From the NCBI GenBank assembly GCA_050186335.1, contig JBFWYO010000035.1, forward strand, positions 1 through 43,009: a stretch of 43,009 bases of DNA, given 5' to 3'. Source of the DNA: JBFWYO01 sp050186335. Lineage in GTDB: Bacteria > Pseudomonadota > Alphaproteobacteria > Bin65. This document shows positions 39,429-43,009 of this stretch, in pieces. Position 1 is the stretch's first letter. Each line of letters starts with the position of its first letter. The position numbers were made by a program, and so were the translations under genes. The notes beneath the pieces were generated by a model. The model did no database searches, was not told the DNA's origin, and saw only the letters and a program-made list of their open reading frames with translations.

Positions 39429-41611
39429 CAACGCCGAGCCAAGCCATGTCGCCAAGTCGACCCAATGCGGGCGCGATCAATGCGCGTCGGCTGCGGCGCT
39501 GGATGCTCGTCGTCCTTGGAGTGCTGTTGACCGGCGCCGTCGCGGCCGGCGCGCTCTATATGCTGATCAACGCGGGCGTCGTCGGCACGTCTTTGCTTCT
39601 CGCGGCGATCGTATTGGCGCTGGTGCCGGTCGGCTTCGGTCTCGCGCTCGGCTATGGGCTGCGGCCCGGCAGGGCGGAACCCGAGGCGCCGTCGGTCCCG
39701 GCTCCCGGCCGCCTGTCGCCCGACAGCATCCTGGCGGCTTTCGATTCCGCCGACGGTCCGCATGCGCTGATCGGTCCGAGCGGCGACACGCTGCACGCGA
39801 ATGCCGCCTTCGTCGACATTTTCCGGGGCAAGGGGACGACCGCAGCCGGTGCGGTCGAAGTCGCGCTCGGCAACACCGGGCTGCAGGCGTTCGTCCGGGT
39901 CGTCCGGGCGGCGACCGGCGGTACGGCGCGTTTCGAGGACGTGGTCGCCGAGGTCGACGGGCAGCGTCGACGCCGCCGCATCGAAGCCACGCCGGTCGAC
40001 CAGTCGCCGGGGCACGTGTTTCTGCGCATCCGCGATATTCCGCTGGACGACCGCGGCGATGCGGCGCCGGCCGATCCCTTGCTGGCGACCGATATCGAGA
40101 TCGACCGGCTGTTCGAGGACGCGCCGTTCGGCATCGCAACCTTGTCGCCGCAGGGTCAATTGCATCACGCCAATCGCACGTTCGTCCGGATGTTCGGACT
40201 GGCCGCGGCGGCGCCCGGCAGTGCGCCGATTGCCGATCTGCTCAATCCCGAATCGCGCGACGTGCTGCAGCAGCGCATCGAGCATCTGATGAACAGCAAC
40301 GGCGGCGCGGAATTGCCGTTGGAAGTGCGCCCGGCGCGCCGCCAGGAAGCGATCATCTCGGTATTCCTGGGGCGCGTGCCGGATCGCGCGGGGCGCGGTG
40401 CGGGCGTGGTGCTGCAATGCCTGGACGTAACGCAGCAGCGCAACCTGGAAAATCAGTTCGCCCAATCGCAAAAAATGCAGGCGGTCGGGCAACTGGCCGG
40501 CGGCATCGCGCACGACTTCAACAATCTGCTGACCGCAATGATCGGCTTCTGCGACCTGCTGCTGCTGCGCCACCGGCCCGGCGAGCAGAGCTTCGCCGAC
40601 ATCATGCAGATCAAGCAGAACGCCAACCGCGCCGCAGATCTGGTTCGCCAGCTGTTGGCGTTCTCGCGCCAACAGACCTTGAAACCGCGCGTCTTGCGCG
40701 TGACCAACGTGCTGGCCGATCTGTCGCATCTGTTGCGCCGGCTGGTCGGCAGCGCAATCGAACTCAATATGGTGCACGGGCGCGATCTCGGTCCGGTGCG
40801 CGTCGACAAAGGCCAGCTCGAACAGGTGATCATCAATTTGGTGGTCAATGCGCGCGACGCCATGACCGATGGCGGCGAAGTCAAGATCGTGACCAAGAAT
40901 TTCACGACGACGACGCCGATCCGCCTGGGCTCCGAGACGGTGCCGCCGGGCGAGTACGTGCAAGTCGACGTGATCGATCGCGGGGTCGGCATTCCACGCG
41001 AGAATATCGGGCGCATCTTCGAGCCGTTCTTCTCGACCAAGGAAGTCGGCTCCGGCACCGGGCTCGGCTTGTCGACCGTCTACGGAATCGTCAAGCAGAC
41101 CGGCGGCCACATCGTGGTCGACAGCACGCCGGGGCAGGGCTCGCGCTTTACGATTTACCTGCCGGTTCACAAGGAAGACGCGCAATCCGAGGCGAGCGAA
41201 CCCGTGGCGCGCGACGCCTCGATCCAGCGCGATTTGACCGGCGCCGGTTCCATATTGCTGGTCGAGGACGAGGATGCGGTTCGCCTGTTCAGTTCGCGCG
41301 CGCTCCGCAACAAGGGCTATACCGTCTACGAGGCGAAAAGCGGCCACGCGGCGCTCGAAACGCTGTCGGCGGCGCGCCAGAAGATCGACCTGCTGGTGAC
41401 CGACATCGTGATGCCGCAAATGGACGGCACGACCTTGATCCGCGAAGTTCGCGAGCGCTGGCCGCACATGAAGATCGTGTGCATTTCCGGTTATGCCGAG
41501 GAAACCTACCGGCACAAGATCGACCGCGCCGACGACGTGCATTTCCTGTCCAAGCCGTTCAGCCTGAATCAGCTGGCGAGCATGGTGAAGGACGTGATCG
41601 GTCAGCGGTAG
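39425..41611 (+). CDS. cckA: Hybrid sensor histidine kinase CckA
   Basis: This 728-residue kinase has two N-terminal membrane helices (about 27-48 and 55-80) and two PAS-like regions (about 100-205 and 225-340). The DHp helix carries phospho-accepting His363 (QLAGGIAHDFNNLLTAMIGF). The ATPase domain has an N-box NLVVNARDAMTDGGEV, DRGVGIPRENIGRIFEPFFS and GTGLGLSTVYG. A C-terminal receiver has Asp660 (LLVTDIVMPQMDG) and Lys710 (SKPFS). The domain order and sequence match CckA, which phosphorylates CtrA through ChpT. Start codon ATG at 39425 overlaps the upstream protease stop. Confidence 0.96.
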   Translation: MTTPSQAMSPSRPNAGAINARRLRRWMLVVLGVLLTGAVAAGALYMLINAGVVGTSLLLAAIVLALVPVGFGLALGYGLRPGRAEPEAPSVPAPGRLSPDSILAAFDSADGPHALIGPSGDTLHANAAFVDIFRGKGTTAAGAVEVALGNTGLQAFVRVVRAATGGTARFEDVVAEVDGQRRRRRIEATPVDQSPGHVFLRIRDIPLDDRGDAAPADPLLATDIEIDRLFEDAPFGIATLSPQGQLHHANRTFVRMFGLAAAAPGSAPIADLLNPESRDVLQQRIEHLMNSNGGAELPLEVRPARRQEAIISVFLGRVPDRAGRGAGVVLQCLDVTQQRNLENQFAQSQKMQAVGQLAGGIAHDFNNLLTAMIGFCDLLLLRHRPGEQSFADIMQIKQNANRAADLVRQLLAFSRQQTLKPRVLRVTNVLADLSHLLRRLVGSAIELNMVHGRDLGPVRVDKGQLEQVIINLVVNARDAMTDGGEVKIVTKNFTTTTPIRLGSETVPPGEYVQVDVIDRGVGIPRENIGRIFEPFFSTKEVGSGTGLGLSTVYGIVKQTGGHIVVDSTPGQGSRFTIYLPVHKEDAQSEASEPVARDASIQRDLTGAGSILLVEDEDAVRLFSSRALRNKGYTVYEAKSGHAALETLSAARQKIDLLVTDIVMPQMDGTTLIREVRERWPHMKIVCISGYAEETYRHKIDRADDVHFLSKPFSLNQLASMVKDVIGQR

Positions 41612-41614
41612 GAG

Positions 41615-42601
41615 TTAGACGCGCCGACGTTCGAAACTGCGCACGGTATCCGCGACCATCTGCGCCAGTTCGACATATTTCGGCGCGAAGCCCAATGACC
41701 TGCGGATGCGCGACGGATCGGCGACCAATTCGGGCGGATCGCCGGCACGGCGCGGCGCCGCGCGGACCGGGATGCGCTTTCCGGTAATGGTTTCGACGCA
41801 TCCGACGATTTCCGCGACGCTGTAGCCGTGGCCGATGCCTAAATTGAACGTGCCTCCGGCGCCGCCATCGAGCAGGTGCCGCAGTGCCAGCACGTGCGCG
41901 TCGGCCAGATCGGTCACATGGATGTAGTCGCGGATCGCCGTGCCGTCGGGCGTCTCGTAGTCCGCGCCGAAAATTTCGAAAGCGTCGAGGCGACCGAGCG
42001 CCGCCAGGACGGCGCGCGGGACGACGTGCGGCTCCGGATCGTGGCGCTCGGCGGTGTCCCCGTCGGGGTCGGCGCCGGCGGCGTTGAAGTAGCGCAGGAC
42101 GACCGCGCGCGCGCCGTGCGCCGTTTCATGGGCCGCGATGAGCCGTTCGCACTCGAGCTTGGTTTCGCCGTAGGGGTTGATCGGCGCGGTCGGGAACGAT
42201 TCGTCGATCGGCACGCGCGCGGGCGTGCCGTAGACCGCGCAGCTGCTGGAAAACACCAGCGGGCTTATCCGGGCCGCCGCTAATGCGTCGAGTAGGCTTT
42301 GCGTGCCGCGCACATTGTTGTCGCGATACAGCATCGGTTCGCGAATCGATTCGCCGACCAAGGCGTAGGCGGCGAAGTGCAGCGCCGCGATCGGGCGGTG
42401 CCGGCGCAGGATATCGTCCAGGCGCACCCGATCGCGCACGTCGCCGATTTCCAGCGGCCCCCATTTGACCAGGTCGGCATGACCGCGCGCGAGATTGTCG
42501 TACGTGACCGGCGCGAAGCCGGCGCGCGCCAGCGCCTTGCAGGCATGACTGCCGATGTAGCCGGCGCCGCCGGTGACCAGGACGGTGGGCGCGCGCGTCA
42601 T
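41615..42601 (-). CDS. galE: UDP-glucose 4-epimerase
   Basis: This 328-residue extended SDR interconverts UDP-glucose and UDP-galactose. It has the NAD loop VLVTGGAGYIGSHACKAL, DNLARGHADLVKWG, the catalytic Ser and YxxxK (FSSSCAVYG then NPYGETKLECERL), and the substrate-binding RYFNAAGADPDGDTAERHDP. The C-terminal GYSVAEIVGCVETITGKRIP is typical of GalE. ATG at 42601 is preferred over TTG at 42610. The product could feed the surface-glycan genes at 18577-23697. Its stop is only three bases from the cckA stop on the other strand. Confidence 0.95.
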   Translation of the reverse strand: MTRAPTVLVTGGAGYIGSHACKALARAGFAPVTYDNLARGHADLVKWGPLEIGDVRDRVRLDDILRRHRPIAALHFAAYALVGESIREPMLYRDNNVRGTQSLLDALAAARISPLVFSSSCAVYGTPARVPIDESFPTAPINPYGETKLECERLIAAHETAHGARAVVLRYFNAAGADPDGDTAERHDPEPHVVPRAVLAALGRLDAFEIFGADYETPDGTAIRDYIHVTDLADAHVLALRHLLDGGAGGTFNLGIGHGYSVAEIVGCVETITGKRIPVRAAPRRAGDPPELVADPSRIRRSLGFAPKYVELAQMVADTVRSFERRRV

Positions 42602-42620
42602 TGACCGCAACTCGCGCGCA

Positions 42621-43009
42621 TCAGAACGACGCCGTCATGCCGCCGTCGACGGTCAGCACATGGCCGTTGACGAACGTCGAGGCGGGCGAGGCCAGGAACA
42701 AGGCCGCGGTAACGATTTCGTCCGGCCGTGCCCAGCGCTTGGCCGGGATGCGCAAGTCGACGAATTGTTCGAAGTACGGATCGGCGACGGCGGGGGCGTT
42801 GGTTTCGGTGGCGAAAAATCCCGGGGCCAGGGCATTGCAGGTGATGCCCTCGGCGCCGAATTCGGCGGCGATCGAGCGGGTCATCGCATCCATGCCGCCC
42901 GTGGCGCTGGAATAGGCGACATCCGAACGCGACGATATTGTTGCCGCGATCGAACTGACGTTGACGATGCGCCCGAAACCTCGCCGTCGCATCAGCGGCA
43001 ACGCCAGGC
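42621..43009 (-). CDS. Short-chain dehydrogenase-like protein, C-terminal part, catalytic Lys replaced
   Basis: The gene runs off the right edge; about 129 codons of the C-terminal half are visible. The SDR pattern is clear: GRIVNVSSIAATISSRSDVA, TRSIAAEFGAEGITCNALAP, FLASPASTFVNGHVLTVDGG. The active-site stretch reads YSSAT instead of Tyr-x3-Lys, so the catalytic lysine is replaced by threonine, while Ser and Tyr remain. The protein may be catalytically altered or inactive. It lies 19 bp upstream of galE on the same strand. Family confidence is high; function is unknown. Confidence 0.86.
   Translation of the reverse strand, partial: LALPLMRRRGFGRIVNVSSIAATISSRSDVAYSSATGGMDAMTRSIAAEFGAEGITCNALAPGFFATETNAPAVADPYFEQFVDLRIPAKRWARPDEIVTAALFLASPASTFVNGHVLTVDGGMTASF

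Noticed and set aside
39350..41542. 730-codon antisense frame opposite cckA
   Set aside because: Typical high-GC shadow with His/Arg/Asp-rich composition and no domain.
30574..41611. Type VI secretion regulatory cluster (PpkA/PppA/Fha)
   Set aside because: No tss/VipA/Hcp-type genes are present; the kinase and FHA proteins have different architecture and end in cckA.

Overview
The window reads as a single high-GC chromosome segment from an alphaproteobacterium. The strongest evidence is the complete alphaproteobacterial cell-cycle phosphorelay: hybrid kinase CckA, histidine phosphotransferase ChpT, response regulator CtrA and the CtrA antagonist SciP. A single-cysteine alphaproteobacterial-type DksA and a DUF3553 protein support this. 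I cannot fix the order; a Rhodospirillales- or Rhizobiales-like lineage is plausible. No rRNA, tRNA, CRISPR or classical insertion sequence was seen. The first and last genes are cut by the window ends.

Bases 1-6600 hold scattered metabolic genes: a truncated RND-efflux adaptor, a GlcG/HbpS-type protein, an acyl-CoA ligase, a rhodanese, an HpaB-family protein, an SDR and YajQ. Bases 6600-9800 are dominated by repeats. A tandem array of paired palindromes (7029-8152, period about 160 bp) carries a small GIY-YIG nuclease gene inserted cleanly inside one unit. Related single palindromes lie at 1249-1328, 3561-3638 and 9309-9398, and one has become in-frame coding sequence inside a pirin gene (11784-11812).

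Bases 9800-18500 hold a DUF3237 protein, small exported proteins, a hydroxylase-pirin pair, an SPFH-NfeD pair and NAD kinase translationally coupled to an AbrB-type membrane protein. Bases 18577-23697 look like a surface-glycan module: a sulfotransferase-like/TPR protein, a short orphan ORF and a 1069-residue double glycosyltransferase. Bases 23711-26893 hold molybdenum-cofactor genes (moaA, mobA) around a TupA-like oxyanion-binding protein.

Bases 26890-41611 are the most interesting part. chpT and ctrA converge on one shared terminator, and sciP and dksA follow. Then comes a same-strand run of a secreted beta-repeat protein, a Ser/Thr kinase with an outside antigen-like domain, an FHA protein, a PP2C phosphatase, a Tam-like methyltransferase, a membrane PP2C phosphatase, and an FHA-tailed trypsin-like protease whose stop codon overlaps the start of cckA. 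A eukaryote-like Ser/Thr phosphorylation module is therefore physically and probably translationally joined to the CckA-ChpT-CtrA relay. galE and a truncated SDR lacking its catalytic lysine close the window.
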